A stretch of DNA of 64,000 nucleotides, taken from the NCBI GenBank assembly GCA_004762125.1, contig SIHQ01000001.1, positions 248,001 to 312,000 of the forward strand. The letters run 5' to 3'. Of this stretch, positions 38,290-47,000 are shown piece after piece; position 1 is the stretch's first letter, and each line of letters opens with the position of its first letter. This DNA comes from Oceanospirillales bacterium. GTDB lineage: Bacteria > Pseudomonadota > Gammaproteobacteria > Pseudomonadales > Endozoicomonadaceae. The notes beneath the pieces are model-generated. The model was not told the DNA's origin. It searched no databases and was given only the letters and a program-made list of their open reading frames with translations. The translations under genes were made by a program, and so were the position numbers.

Positions 38290-38590
38290 GCTAGGGAATC
38301 TATGAGCAGTGGCAGAAAGAAAGGGCAGAGAGAAAAGGCAAACAGTAATGACAATCAATTTTATTCCACTCTTTGCCCTATGAAAATTGATCAAGAACTA
38401 AATACAAACACACTCTTTTTTAAACGACACTTAACGCTTCATTGTCATGATTAATCTGTAATTACTGTCTTATCAGGGCGATTCTCTTTTTTCGAAATGC
38501 TATCAACCCACTTTTAACGGGAAAACTTAGTACTCATTTACTTTTTGATTACTAAGCTGGTTGCACACCCTCTGTTCTTGCAGGTTTAAC
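38290..38590. other. Intergenic region tcdA to beta-helix gene
   Basis: About 300 bases with no gene. The second half is AT-rich and probably has the promoter for the gene at 38591. No repeat or RNA gene seen. Confidence 0.45.
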
Positions 38591-39679
38591 ATGCTATTTC
38601 TGACTGATTTTCATCTTAAGAAACAGGATCGTTTTGCAGCCCTTACCCTGGCCCTTTTGAGTACTCTTGGGTTCAGCAATATTTCCTCCGCTCAAGAAAT
38701 GGATACAGACCCAGACGAAACCAAAGCATTGAGAGTCTGCGACGTTGCTCGTGAAAATGCCATTTTCATTCGTTCAGGAGATGATATTCAGGCTCTGATA
38801 GAAACGAATGGTCATAGTAAGAAATACCTGATTATTGAAAGTCTTGATCTCACTGGCCAGCTAATGATCAATCCCAACCCTCCCGGTGAAAGCATTCCAA
38901 CGACGGGGGTCATAGAACTATGCGCCGCTAACAATAGAAGCCAGGTTGTTTCAAATGATTCTGATCTAATTAAAATAAATTTTTCATCACCCATTGCGCC
39001 GGATCAAGGTGAATCTGAAGCGCCCTTTATACTGGTAACGGACGTAGCTGATACTTCCTTGCGCAATACTGTTCTGCTTAAAAACCTCGTTCTTTCTGAG
39101 AACTCAGCGAATGGTTTTCTTCTTTGTAACGGTTACGACGTTCAACTCCAGCTTGAAAACAGCAGGCTGATCAGTAGAGATCGCAGCGAGAAAGTGATTC
39201 AGGGCTATGACACTGACTTCACCATGAATAGCGTCACTATCACGGGTGACTATGACCACGGAATCAAGATCAACGGAGGTTCATTAACCGGTGACAACCT
39301 TACCTTTACTCATCGCTCAGAAAGCATTGCTTCAGATGCAGGATTCCAGATAAATCCAAGCTTTAGGCAAGCCTCAACACCCGTCAATGTCGATGTGGGT
39401 AACAGTGATTTTATATTTCAGAACAGAGCTGCAGAAGTAGTAGGCTCAGGCTATACAGTTACTTTCAGTACGCCCGCTTCAAGCGAAAATATCTGGTATA
39501 TCAACACCGCGGAGCAGGACATCAGCGAAAGCGAACGTATTTCTGGAGAACATTCCGGGAGCCTTTCTTGGGGAACTAGTGTCAATAACCTCCTCGCCAG
39601 CGCTTCAACACGTCCGCTTGCATCTCTCACGGCGTTGAGTGCGGCCGCACTCTCACTGTTTGCATTACTATTCTTTTAG
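38591..39679 (+). CDS. Secreted, probable beta-helix protein with hydrophobic C-tail
   Basis: Unknown function, 362 residues from the ATG at 38591 (an in-frame TTG at 38561 is less likely). A signal peptide spans about residues 14-34 (FAALTLALLSTLGFSNISSA). The rest reads like a right-handed parallel beta-helix: repeated short strands separated by Asn/Asp/Gly turns, for example KYLIIESLDLTGQLMI, NTVLLKNLVLSENSANG, FTMNSVTITGDYDHGIKING and GGSLTGDNLTFTHRSE. A C-terminal hydrophobic stretch of about 21 residues starting PLASLTALSAA ends the protein, a possible membrane anchor or sorting tail. Pectate-lyase-like folds share this layout, but no catalytic motif is visible. It lies between tcdA and the convergent desulfurase gene. 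Confidence 0.7.
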   Translation: MLFLTDFHLKKQDRFAALTLALLSTLGFSNISSAQEMDTDPDETKALRVCDVARENAIFIRSGDDIQALIETNGHSKKYLIIESLDLTGQLMINPNPPGESIPTTGVIELCAANNRSQVVSNDSDLIKINFSSPIAPDQGESEAPFILVTDVADTSLRNTVLLKNLVLSENSANGFLLCNGYDVQLQLENSRLISRDRSEKVIQGYDTDFTMNSVTITGDYDHGIKINGGSLTGDNLTFTHRSESIASDAGFQINPSFRQASTPVNVDVGNSDFIFQNRAAEVVGSGYTVTFSTPASSENIWYINTAEQDISESERISGEHSGSLSWGTSVNNLLASASTRPLASLTALSAAALSLFALLFF

Positions 39680-39697
39680 CCGCTGTGTGGTTCAGCA

Positions 39698-41386
39698 TCA
39701 GTAATACCGATGTGCCGTAGAATGTATTTCAGCGATAATCGCCTTGAGTCCATTGCCCCGCGATGGGCTCAAATGATTAAGAAGTCCCAGCTGATCCAGC
39801 CAGGTATTCAATTCCAGGTTCTGAATGTCACAGGCTCGCAAACCGTTTACAGCAGAAAGAACGATGGTGATCAGCCCTCGGATAACCCGGGCATCAGAAT
39901 CTGCAGCAAAATGCAGTGTCATATTTTCCTGATCATAAAAATAGTGAAGCCAGACATTACTTTCACAACCGTGTAGCCGGGTGTCGTCTGTTTTAAACGC
40001 TTCAGGTAGCTGAGGTAATTTTTTACCCATCAACATGATCTGTCGATATTTGTCCTGCCAGTTTCCCGACTTTAATAATGCCTCCTCAATCGTTTGTCTG
40101 GATAGGTCTGAATTCTTTTCTCCCGGCATTACTGCAAACAGATCAGGAACCTCTTCGTGGACAGGTTTTACAGGCTCATGATCAATCACTTTCGTCAGTG
40201 CCAAAATGAAACGATCCACATCATCCGCCGTGTTATAGAGAGTGAATGAAGCCCGAACCGTCCCCTTTAAGCCAAGGTGATTCATTAAGGGCATAGCGCA
40301 ATGGTGGCCTGTACGAACAGCTATTCCCTGCTGATCCAGCAGCAAACCAACATCCTGATGGTGAAAACCATCCACCACAAAGGAGACAACTGCCGCTTTA
40401 TTCTCCGTAGTACCTATTAACCTGACACCGGGAATGGCCTGTAACTTCTGCTCAGCTCTTTCCCTAAGACTTTGTTCATACTCAGCCACCTGTTTCATAT
40501 CCATCGATGAAACGAAATTTAATGCTTCAGCCAATCCAATGACACCGGCGATGTTGGGCGTACCGGCTTCAAACTTAAAAGGCAGGCTGTTAAAACTGGT
40601 GCCTGAAAAACTGACTTCCTTAATCATTTCTCCACCGGACTGCCACGGAGGCATTTCATTCAGCAGGTTTTTTTTGCCGTATAGAACCCCAATGCCTGTT
40701 GGACCAAACACTTTATGTCCAGAGAACACATAGAAGTCACAACCCATCTTCTGAACATCAACCGAGGTATGGGCGACAGCCTGAGATCCATCAATTAATA
40801 CGACGGCTCCTACAGCTTTGGCTTCTTTGGTTAAAAACTCCACTGGATTAACAGTACCAATCGCATTAGATATCTGGGTTACGGCCAAAAGCTTTGTTCT
40901 ATCAGAGAGTTGTTCGCGAAAGCTTTTCAGATCTAACTCTCCCGACTCAAGAACATTGATCACCCTGATTTCTGCACCGGTCTGCTCAGCTATCATCTGC
41001 CATGGAACGATATTGGCATGATGTTCCATAGCTGACAGCAATATCTCATCGCCTGCTTTCAATTGGCTTCGACCCCAGCTTTGGGCCACAAGGTTCAGAG
41101 CTTCAGTGGCTCCCCGAGTCCAGATAATTTCATCCGTACTCTCGGCATTTATAAAATGTCTGGTTATCTCACGAGCACTCTCAAATGCACTGGTAGCCTT
41201 GGCACTCAGATAATGAGACGCACGGTGAACATTGGCATTATATTCGCGGTAATAATGATTAATCGCCTCAATAACCGCTACAGGCTTCTGAGTAGTGGCG
41301 GCATTGTCCAGATAGACCAGCGGTTGGCCATGAGCTTCCTGCTGAAGAGCTGGAAACAGTGCTTTCAAATCAGTAAAAGGCTTCAT
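39698..41386 (-). CDS. Cysteine desulfurase-SufE/CsdE fusion
   Basis: One 562-residue polypeptide joins a class V PLP cysteine desulfurase (about 1-405) to a SufE/CsdE sulfur-acceptor domain (about 425-562). The desulfurase has the PLP lysine in SGHKVFGPTG (Lys225) and the catalytic cysteine in RTGHHCAMP (Cys363). The acceptor has its cysteine in RLHGCESNVWL (Cys474). The linker at 405-425 is Pro/Glu-rich. Sulfur would pass from Cys363 to Cys474 within or between chains. Separate csdA and csdE genes lie next to tcdA in E. coli, and tcdA is nearby here, so a Csd-type role in tRNA modification or Fe-S sulfur supply is favoured; no suf genes are present. Desulfurase-SufE fusions are known in some bacteria. 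Confidence 0.92.
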   Translation of the reverse strand: MKPFTDLKALFPALQQEAHGQPLVYLDNAATTQKPVAVIEAINHYYREYNANVHRASHYLSAKATSAFESAREITRHFINAESTDEIIWTRGATEALNLVAQSWGRSQLKAGDEILLSAMEHHANIVPWQMIAEQTGAEIRVINVLESGELDLKSFREQLSDRTKLLAVTQISNAIGTVNPVEFLTKEAKAVGAVVLIDGSQAVAHTSVDVQKMGCDFYVFSGHKVFGPTGIGVLYGKKNLLNEMPPWQSGGEMIKEVSFSGTSFNSLPFKFEAGTPNIAGVIGLAEALNFVSSMDMKQVAEYEQSLRERAEQKLQAIPGVRLIGTTENKAAVVSFVVDGFHHQDVGLLLDQQGIAVRTGHHCAMPLMNHLGLKGTVRASFTLYNTADDVDRFILALTKVIDHEPVKPVHEEVPDLFAVMPGEKNSDLSRQTIEEALLKSGNWQDKYRQIMLMGKKLPQLPEAFKTDDTRLHGCESNVWLHYFYDQENMTLHFAADSDARVIRGLITIVLSAVNGLRACDIQNLELNTWLDQLGLLNHLSPSRGNGLKAIIAEIHSTAHRYY

Positions 41387-41473
41387 GGTTATAGGCTGTG
41401 TCAGGCGGTTAAACAGGGAAGGTATTCTATACCAGACCGCTTTTTAAAATCTGCCTGAGTAGAACGTTTTCTG

Positions 41474-41504
41474 TTGGCGGATGTCGAAACCCTGTGTTAT
41501 ATAT
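41474..41504 (+). promoter_or_regulatory. Candidate promoter of the ilv operon
   Basis: TTGGCG at 41474-41479 and TTATAT at 41497-41502 have a 17-base gap and lie about 90 bases before the leader peptide. Assigned by inspection only. Confidence 0.35.
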
Positions 41505-41590
41505 CTATCACGTATTTACCGACGCGCACTTCTTCGAACAAGCCCTCTTCGAAACAAGCGTGTCTTTTAATAAGAATATTTGGTTCCATT

Positions 41591-41671
41591 ATGACCTTTA
41601 GCTCTATCAGCAACCTGACCCTACTACTAGACGTGGTGATTATAATCTCCGCGCGGGGGTCTGTGGGCTGA
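41591..41671 (+). CDS. ilvL: ilv leader peptide
   Basis: A 26-codon ORF (MTFSSISNLTLLLDVVIIIS then ARGSVG) with the runs LLL, VV and III, that is 11 of 26 codons for Leu, Ile or Val. It sits 16 bases before a strong terminator and upstream of ilvG-ilvM, the arrangement of E. coli ilvL. The peptide itself has no function beyond sensing charged branched-chain tRNAs: a ribosome stalled on the Leu/Val/Ile codons (41621-41647) leaves the antiterminator arm at 41653-41660 free. No strong ribosome-binding site is obvious upstream of the ATG. Confidence 0.85.
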   Translation: MTFSSISNLTLLLDVVIIISARGSVG

Positions 41672-41722
41672 CATAAGGCACAAGACAAAAAACCCCCGCA
41701 TCGAAAGGTCCGGGGGTTTTTT
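41653..41722 (+). terminator. ilv transcription attenuator
   Basis: The terminator stem pairs AAAAAACCCCCG (41687-41698) with CGGGGGTTTTTT (41711-41722), 12 bp. The alternative antiterminator pairs GCGGGGGT (41653-41660, inside the leader ORF) with ACCCCCGC (41692-41699), a perfect 8 bp that removes the terminator's left arm. This mutually exclusive pairing, with a Leu/Ile/Val-rich leader in front, is a classical attenuator. A ribosome reaching the stop at 41669 would cover the antiterminator arm and favour termination. Confidence 0.88.
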
Positions 41723-41770
41723 CGTATATGGGCTCAAGAAAATTATCTATCGCTTAATAAGGAATTACCC

Positions 41771-41956
41771 ATGCTAGCTCTGAACACTGACACCCTACTG
41801 ATTATTATTGTCTCTCTGACTCTAGCCACTCTGGTCGTCGGTGTTCTCCAGCAGCTACGTGGGTTAATCCAGTCCGATCAAATAGCTCTGCAACCCATAG
41901 CTATCAAGAAATCAAAGACTCATCATGGACGAGGACGCCCTAATGAACGGCGCTAA
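41771..41956 (+). CDS. Small 61-aa membrane-type ORF between attenuator and ilvG
   Basis: A 61-codon ORF with an AAGGA site 8 bases before its ATG. Residues 4-26 form one hydrophobic segment ([20 protein letters not shown]), followed by a basic, polar tail ending GRGRPNERR. Among the first 34 residues, 18 are Leu, Ile or Val. It overlaps the ilvG start by 14 bases in another frame, so its translation could couple to ilvG. In E. coli a very short ORF (ilvX) sits in a similar place. The function could be a real small membrane protein or a second sensing ORF; the sequence alone does not decide. Confidence 0.55.
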   Translation: MLALNTDTLLIIIVSLTLATLVVGVLQQLRGLIQSDQIALQPIAIKKSKTHHGRGRPNERR

Positions 41957-43607
41957 CGCACTGGTAAAAAATCTTTCCCGAAGAGGCGTACGCCACGTCT
42001 TCGGTTATCCAGGCGGAACGATCATGCCGGTCTATGATGCCCTTCTGGATTCAGACATTGATCACCTGCTTTGTCGCCATGAACAAGGCGCTGCATTTGC
42101 TGCGGTTGGATACGCTCGCTCAAGTGGCCAACCCGGCGTCTGCATTGCGACATCCGGTCCTGGCGCAACCAACCTGATTACCGCACTCGCCGATGCCATG
42201 CTCGACTCCATTCCTGTTGTTGCCATCACCGGTCAAGTACCCACCAGCGTGATGGGCACTGATGCTTTTCAGGAAATAGATATTCTTGGCATGAGCCTTT
42301 CTTGCACCAAACACAGCTTTTTGGTCACTGATCCTGATGACCTCTGTGAAACGCTGAATAAAGCCTTTGAATTAGCGTGCTCCGGCAGACCTGGGCCCGT
42401 ACTTGTGGACATACCCAAAGATGTTCAGCAGGCAGAAGCGAGGTTTCAACCACCTCTGAACTTTGTTCCGGATTCAAGGCAATCCACAGAAAACCTGTCT
42501 ATAGCTGCAGCAAGAGAGATGATTAAATCCAGTCACCAGCCTGTTGCTTATGTGGGTGGTGGCGTGGGTATGGCAGACGCTGTTGATGAGTTGAGGCAAT
42601 TTCTTGATACAACAGAGATTCCTGCGGTCTGTACATTAAAAGGCATTGGAGCGGTTCATCCGGAATACACCGGCTTTCTGGGCATGTTGGGAATGCATGG
42701 AGCCACCGCTGCCAACCTCGCCGTACAAGAGTCCGACCTTCTGATCGTAATAGGCGCTCGGTTTGATGACAGGGTTACCGGTAAGCTCGACAATTTTGCA
42801 CCCAATGCCAGAGTCATCCACCTGGATATTGATGAGTCCGAATTTGGAAAACGTAGGCAACCAGACATCACATTATCAGGTTGTTTGAAGCAGAATCTGA
42901 ACCGTCTCGCTCTTCCCGGCCAATGGGTACAATGGCTGGCTACATGTCAGGAAAGAAAATCAGAGAATAGAAATAACGACAAACCGGGCAATGATATCTA
43001 TGCACCGTTGTTGCTCAATCAACTGTCAGACCAGCTACCTGAAAACTCAGTTGTCAGTTGTGATGTGGGTCAGCATCAAATGTGGGTGGCACAGCATATG
43101 ACATTCAGTCATCCAACCAATCACCTCAGCAGTGGTGGACTTGGCACCATGGGTTTCGGCCTTCCCGCTGCTATTGGCGCAGCCATCGCCAGACCGAAAG
43201 ACACCGTGGTACTGGTATCAGGTGATGGTTCATTCATGATGAATGTACAAGAACTGGCTTCCATAAAAAGAAAAAAGTTACCGGTAAAGATCGTACTGCT
43301 GGATAACCAACGCCTGGGCATGGTGAAACAGTGGCAAGAGCTGTTTTTTGATGAACGCTACAGCGAAACAGATCTTTCTGATAATCCGGATTTTGTCACC
43401 CTGGCCAGCGCCTTTGATATTCCGGGACGAATGATCACACAGCGACAGGAAGTCCTTCCCGCCCTTAAAGAAATGTTGCAAGCCGAAGGCGCGTGGATTC
43501 TTCATGTCTGCATAGATCAACGCGAAAACGTCTGGCCTCTGGTTCCACCTGGAGCCAGTAACCACGAAATGATGACCGAGAAACAAAAAGAAGGGCAGCC
43601 AGCATGA
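41943..43607 (+). CDS. ilvG: Acetolactate synthase II large subunit
   Basis: TPP- and FAD-dependent enzyme that makes 2-acetolactate or 2-aceto-2-hydroxybutyrate, the first common step of Val, Leu and Ile synthesis. The start at 41943 ([11 protein letters not shown]) matches the E. coli IlvG N-terminus and follows GAGGA; an in-frame ATG at 41925 is possible. The 554 residues include CRHEQGAA with the catalytic Glu, [30 protein letters not shown] and the TPP motif SGDGSFMMN leading to [13 protein letters not shown]. The C-terminal [13 protein letters not shown] is the end typical of IlvG. It overlaps ilvM by 4 bases. Expression should be set by the upstream attenuator. Confidence 0.96.
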   Translation: MNGANALVKNLSRRGVRHVFGYPGGTIMPVYDALLDSDIDHLLCRHEQGAAFAAVGYARSSGQPGVCIATSGPGATNLITALADAMLDSIPVVAITGQVPTSVMGTDAFQEIDILGMSLSCTKHSFLVTDPDDLCETLNKAFELACSGRPGPVLVDIPKDVQQAEARFQPPLNFVPDSRQSTENLSIAAAREMIKSSHQPVAYVGGGVGMADAVDELRQFLDTTEIPAVCTLKGIGAVHPEYTGFLGMLGMHGATAANLAVQESDLLIVIGARFDDRVTGKLDNFAPNARVIHLDIDESEFGKRRQPDITLSGCLKQNLNRLALPGQWVQWLATCQERKSENRNNDKPGNDIYAPLLLNQLSDQLPENSVVSCDVGQHQMWVAQHMTFSHPTNHLSSGGLGTMGFGLPAAIGAAIARPKDTVVLVSGDGSFMMNVQELASIKRKKLPVKIVLLDNQRLGMVKQWQELFFDERYSETDLSDNPDFVTLASAFDIPGRMITQRQEVLPALKEMLQAEGAWILHVCIDQRENVWPLVPPGASNHEMMTEKQKEGQPA

Positions 43608-43876
43608 GCTCAGTTATGAACACTTACAGCCTTAATGTTCAATGCCATAAAAAACCTGAAGTTATTGAGCGCTTGCTGAGGGTGGTCCGTCATCGTGGTT
43701 TTGATCTCAAACAGTTTTCCATGAACAGTTCTCACTGCGGAAACCAGCTTCAGGCCAGCCTGCTGGTTTCCAGCAACCGGCCTGTTGAACTTCTGACAAC
43801 CCAGCTGAACAAGCTTTATGATGTGATTGAAGTACAAAAACATCAGTCAGAAAAAGCTTCGGTTAGAGTCGGTTAA
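43604..43876 (+). CDS. ilvM: Acetolactate synthase II small subunit
   Basis: ACT-domain regulatory subunit for IlvG, 90 residues. It resembles E. coli Ilv[14 protein letters not shown] there is [20 protein letters not shown] here, and the [15 protein letters not shown] ending matches LLFSQLNKLVDV. Its ATG overlaps the ilvG stop (ATGA), with AAGGG upstream, which indicates translational coupling and equal output. The downstream genes ilvE, ilvD and ilvA of the enteric operon are not found here; an unknown gene follows after 187 bases. Confidence 0.93.
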   Translation: MSSVMNTYSLNVQCHKKPEVIERLLRVVRHRGFDLKQFSMNSSHCGNQLQASLLVSSNRPVELLTTQLNKLYDVIEVQKHQSEKASVRVG

Positions 43877-44063
43877 TCACAACGATCGTCTAATTATCGG
43901 GTCTGTCATTACTGGCAGGCAGACCTTCTCTTCATTCAGTAATGGGAGTTTCATTTCGACTCCAATCGGGTACACTGAAATTAAGTGCTCTATCAACAAG
44001 CATGCGTGACTACTGTTTTTGTCTTAATGTTTCGACTAACTGATAGCGCTCTAAGGAGGGTCC

Positions 44064-44525
44064 ATGAGTCATAACAAATACAAGCAACTGCAGGATCTGG
44101 TCGACAATTATCTGGATTCAGGATTGTCCGCCAGGGAGTATGTCGAAGCCTGCGTTGACGCTGGAGACATCACTGCCGCTGAAGCTCTGAAGCTGCTTTC
44201 TGTGCTCAGGGAAGCTCAGTCCGTGACTTTTAAATTATCTGAAGTTACCGGAGAATATGGAGATCCCGGTCTTCATATGGCTCTCACTCGAAAAGGGGAA
44301 GAGTTCGTTAATGATAAGCCTCTCTTTACTATTTCTCTGGACGAAAGCCTTGATCCCGATCGCGAGGAGGTTATAGATTTGCTGCAGAGTTTTGCCAAAG
44401 ATCTTGCTGTACTGGCTACTCAAGCCGAGCCTGGTGATGCCGAAGCAATAGACCCGGAAACTGAAGCTCCGGAAGAGTGGCTTGACCATCCCAATATCAT
44501 GCCTGCCAGTGGCACCCGTCACTGA
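44064..44525 (+). CDS. Acidic unknown 153-aa protein
   Basis: Unknown; no family recognised. The ATG follows a very strong AAGGAGG site. The protein is soluble and strongly acidic, particularly in the C-terminal third (DPDREEVIDLL, EPGDAEAIDPETEAPEEW). The N-terminal half looks helical (YKQLQDLVDNYLDSGLSARE, AAEALKLLSVLREAQS). There are no membrane segments or metal motifs, and a single Cys. It is followed by a good terminator. It stands alone between ilvM and the DUF1302 gene, so context gives no hint. Confidence 0.72.
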   Translation: MSHNKYKQLQDLVDNYLDSGLSAREYVEACVDAGDITAAEALKLLSVLREAQSVTFKLSEVTGEYGDPGLHMALTRKGEEFVNDKPLFTISLDESLDPDREEVIDLLQSFAKDLAVLATQAEPGDAEAIDPETEAPEEWLDHPNIMPASGTRH

Positions 44526-44555
44526 TTACTTTCTAACTCCTTTCAGTATTTTCAA

Positions 44556-44590
44556 GACACCTGGCAAAGCCAGGTGTCGACCACTTTTTT
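44556..44590 (+). terminator. Terminator after the acidic unknown gene
   Basis: Perfect 9-bp stem GACACCTGG (44556-44564) with CCAGGTGTC (44570-44578), followed after a short spacer by a run of seven T. Confidence 0.75.
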
Positions 44591-44886
44591 TCTGCTAAAA
44601 AAGCACCTTTAACACGTCTATAAATGTGATCATTTTGGCCGGCAGCCCTTTAGAATAAGTGAACACATGATCACTTAACATCTTATTTACCATTTATACG
44701 ACGTCTAACTTGTATTAAAAAATACGACAAAATAACCATAAAAGTTAGAAACGAACGATAAAAATACTATAAAATGACTAATAACAACTTGAAACAACTG
44801 TTTGAATAAGTAACTATATTTAGCCAAACAATAAAAAAACCAACACAAAAATAATAATAATAAAAACAAAACCAAGGACCCTATAC
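44591..44886. promoter_or_regulatory. AT-rich leader of the DUF1302 gene
   Basis: Nearly 300 bases, very AT-rich from 44690 to 44875, ending with a CAAGGACC ribosome-binding site before the ATG. No coding sequence or clear operator found. Confidence 0.4.
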
Positions 44887-46899
44887 ATGAGTGATCTAAC
44901 CCCCTTGACTGCACGAACCCCACGCGGCCGTTTAATGCTTGCACCTGCAGCGGCCGGATTTTTATTGTCTGGTTCTCTGCTGATAGCACCTGTTCATGCC
45001 TATGAGTTTGATCTGGCTGACGGCTCTGTTGAAGGCTCCCTGAACACTACTATTACTATTGGTACCAAGTACGACCTGAAAGGGTATGAAACTCCAGAGG
45101 ATCACAACACCGGTGCTGTTGAAAATGATGAAAATTCCAACGATGGCCTACGTTCTTTCGACGGTGGTTTCGTCAGTAAAGCTCTGAAACTGTCTTCCAC
45201 ACTGGAACTGAAAAAAGACAACTTCGGACTCTTTGTTCGTGGAACAGCGTATTACGACGATGTTTTAATGAATGGCAACAATAAGTGGGCGGACAACAAC
45301 GCTGCTGATGTTGCTAAAGGTCTTGGTGATGAAACCGGAACATTCTCTGGCTGGAGTGACGAAGTAAAGAAAAATCAAGGTCGCGGAGCCAAGCTACAAG
45401 AAGCCTATGTTTATGGCAGCCATACTTTCTCAGGTGGTGAAGTTTTCACGGTACGAGCAGGTGATCAAACTCTGAACTGGGGCGAGACCTTGTTTTACGG
45501 TGGTGGTTTGAAAAACCTCGACGCTTACGACCTTGCTTTGAACAGTATCCCCGGCGCTGACAATGACCTGCTGTTGCCACAAGGCATGGTTCAGATGGAT
45601 TTCAAATTCAATGACCAACTGAGTGCTTCTGGCTTTATTCAGTATGACTGGGAAAAATCCATTTCCCAGGGTCGTGGTACTTTTGGATCTGACGTGGACA
45701 TTTTTGTTCCGGGTGCTGATTTGGCTTATAATGAACTGCCAGATGCTTATAAAAATCCTATTCTGAATGATGTTCTAAGTGATGAAGATATCAATGTTTT
45801 AAGATCAGGTAATTTCTTTCAAGTCGCTGAGTTGTCCACTAGTAATGCAAAAGATACAGATCAATATGGAGTAAACATTAAATACAAACCAGAATTCCTC
45901 AAAGATACTGAGTTTGGGTTTCAATATGCAAAATACAACTCACGCCTTCAGCTCATTGATATAAAACTAGATAAAAATGCTTTCACAAATCTGCAGACAC
46001 GAGCAGGTAAACTTTCAACAAACTATCTAACTGAAATAGGGACAGCTTTAACTCAGGCATATCTTGCCGCTGGTCTTGATCTAAATACCGCTCAAGCACT
46101 AGCTACTCAAAAAACTCCTGAGAGCATTGGTACGATTGCTGCTCTTGGTGCGCTTTCAAATGATGTTTCTGCAAGAACATCCTACCCTGAAGGTATTGAA
46201 GTTTACGGTCTAACATTCAACACCAAGGTATTTGGTTATACACGAATTGCTGGTGAATTAACTTTTCGCCCGAATGCTCCAATTTACGTAGATCACCCAA
46301 ATGATATCTTATATAAAGCCACAACTGAGGGAGCTAAGGTTGCTCTAGGTGTTGATAATATCATCAACCCATCCCTAGCTGAACTTGAACGTGAATACAC
46401 AAATTATGGTAGCTGGTATCAGAATTCCAAAGAAGTTGAACTTTATAATGGTTCCTTATCTATCGTTCAACCATTCGGAGCGGTTCTGGGTACTGACCTA
46501 ATGTACGTAGTTGCAGAAGGTGCTTTCGAAGTGATTGGTGGCCTGGACGACTACGATCTTTACACGGCTAAAGGCGCTGAATCTTATGGCGGAGAAGCAC
46601 CCGAACTCAACGCCGACGATCGTCTAGACAAACTCAGCATGGGCTACAACATCATGCTTGGTGCCAACTGGAACAACGTTGGTATGCCCGGTCTGAATCT
46701 GAAGTCCACCTTCCGCTGGACTCACGATGCCAAAGGTAACTCTCATCGTCTGGGTCGTTTTGAAGAAGGCGAGAAGAAGATCAACATGGGTCTGACTGCT
46801 AACTACAATGACATGACGGGTAAGCTGACCTGGGGTGGTGATGCCAAAAATGTTCTGCGTAAAGGCGTGATTACTGGATCTGTTGGTTATAAGTTCTAA
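44887..46899 (+). CDS. DUF1302 family outer-membrane protein
   Basis: Outer-membrane beta-barrel-type protein of the DUF1302 family, 670 residues. Family members in pseudomonads are linked with lipid, sterol or hydrocarbon uptake and are often encoded with DUF1329 proteins; none is adjacent here. A signal peptide (about 20-38) ends near PVHAYEF. FDLADGSVEGSLNTTITIGT and RAGDQTLNWGETLFYGGGLKN are DUF1302 hallmarks, and the C-terminus ends in GSVGYKF, a terminal Phe as for barrels. The middle (about 45720-46440) is more AT-rich and uses different codons than the two ends, and likely encodes surface-exposed insertions. Monocistronic with strong terminator. Confidence 0.85.
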   Translation: MSDLTPLTARTPRGRLMLAPAAAGFLLSGSLLIAPVHAYEFDLADGSVEGSLNTTITIGTKYDLKGYETPEDHNTGAVENDENSNDGLRSFDGGFVSKALKLSSTLELKKDNFGLFVRGTAYYDDVLMNGNNKWADNNAADVAKGLGDETGTFSGWSDEVKKNQGRGAKLQEAYVYGSHTFSGGEVFTVRAGDQTLNWGETLFYGGGLKNLDAYDLALNSIPGADNDLLLPQGMVQMDFKFNDQLSASGFIQYDWEKSISQGRGTFGSDVDIFVPGADLAYNELPDAYKNPILNDVLSDEDINVLRSGNFFQVAELSTSNAKDTDQYGVNIKYKPEFLKDTEFGFQYAKYNSRLQLIDIKLDKNAFTNLQTRAGKLSTNYLTEIGTALTQAYLAAGLDLNTAQALATQKTPESIGTIAALGALSNDVSARTSYPEGIEVYGLTFNTKVFGYTRIAGELTFRPNAPIYVDHPNDILYKATTEGAKVALGVDNIINPSLAELEREYTNYGSWYQNSKEVELYNGSLSIVQPFGAVLGTDLMYVVAEGAFEVIGGLDDYDLYTAKGAESYGGEAPELNADDRLDKLSMGYNIMLGANWNNVGMPGLNLKSTFRWTHDAKGNSHRLGRFEEGEKKINMGLTANYNDMTGKLTWGGDAKNVLRKGVITGSVGYKF

Positions 46900-46923
46900 T
46901 TAGATACAACCTGTAGAACCCTG

Positions 46924-46957
46924 AAGGCCAGTGATTTTTATATCACTGGCCTTTTTT
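46924..46957 (+). terminator. Terminator after the DUF1302 gene
   Basis: Perfect 12-bp stem AAGGCCAGTGAT (46924-46935) with ATCACTGGCCTT (46942-46953), followed by a T-run. Confidence 0.9.
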
Positions 46958-47000
46958 CATATCAGTACTTTTTATCTGATCTTTGTATTAATTCTTTTTA

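Noticed and set aside
41530-41562. Direct repeat CTTCGAACAAG / CTTCGAAACAAG upstream of the ilv leader
   Set aside because: Only two imperfect copies, and no known regulator motif fits; too weak to call an operator.
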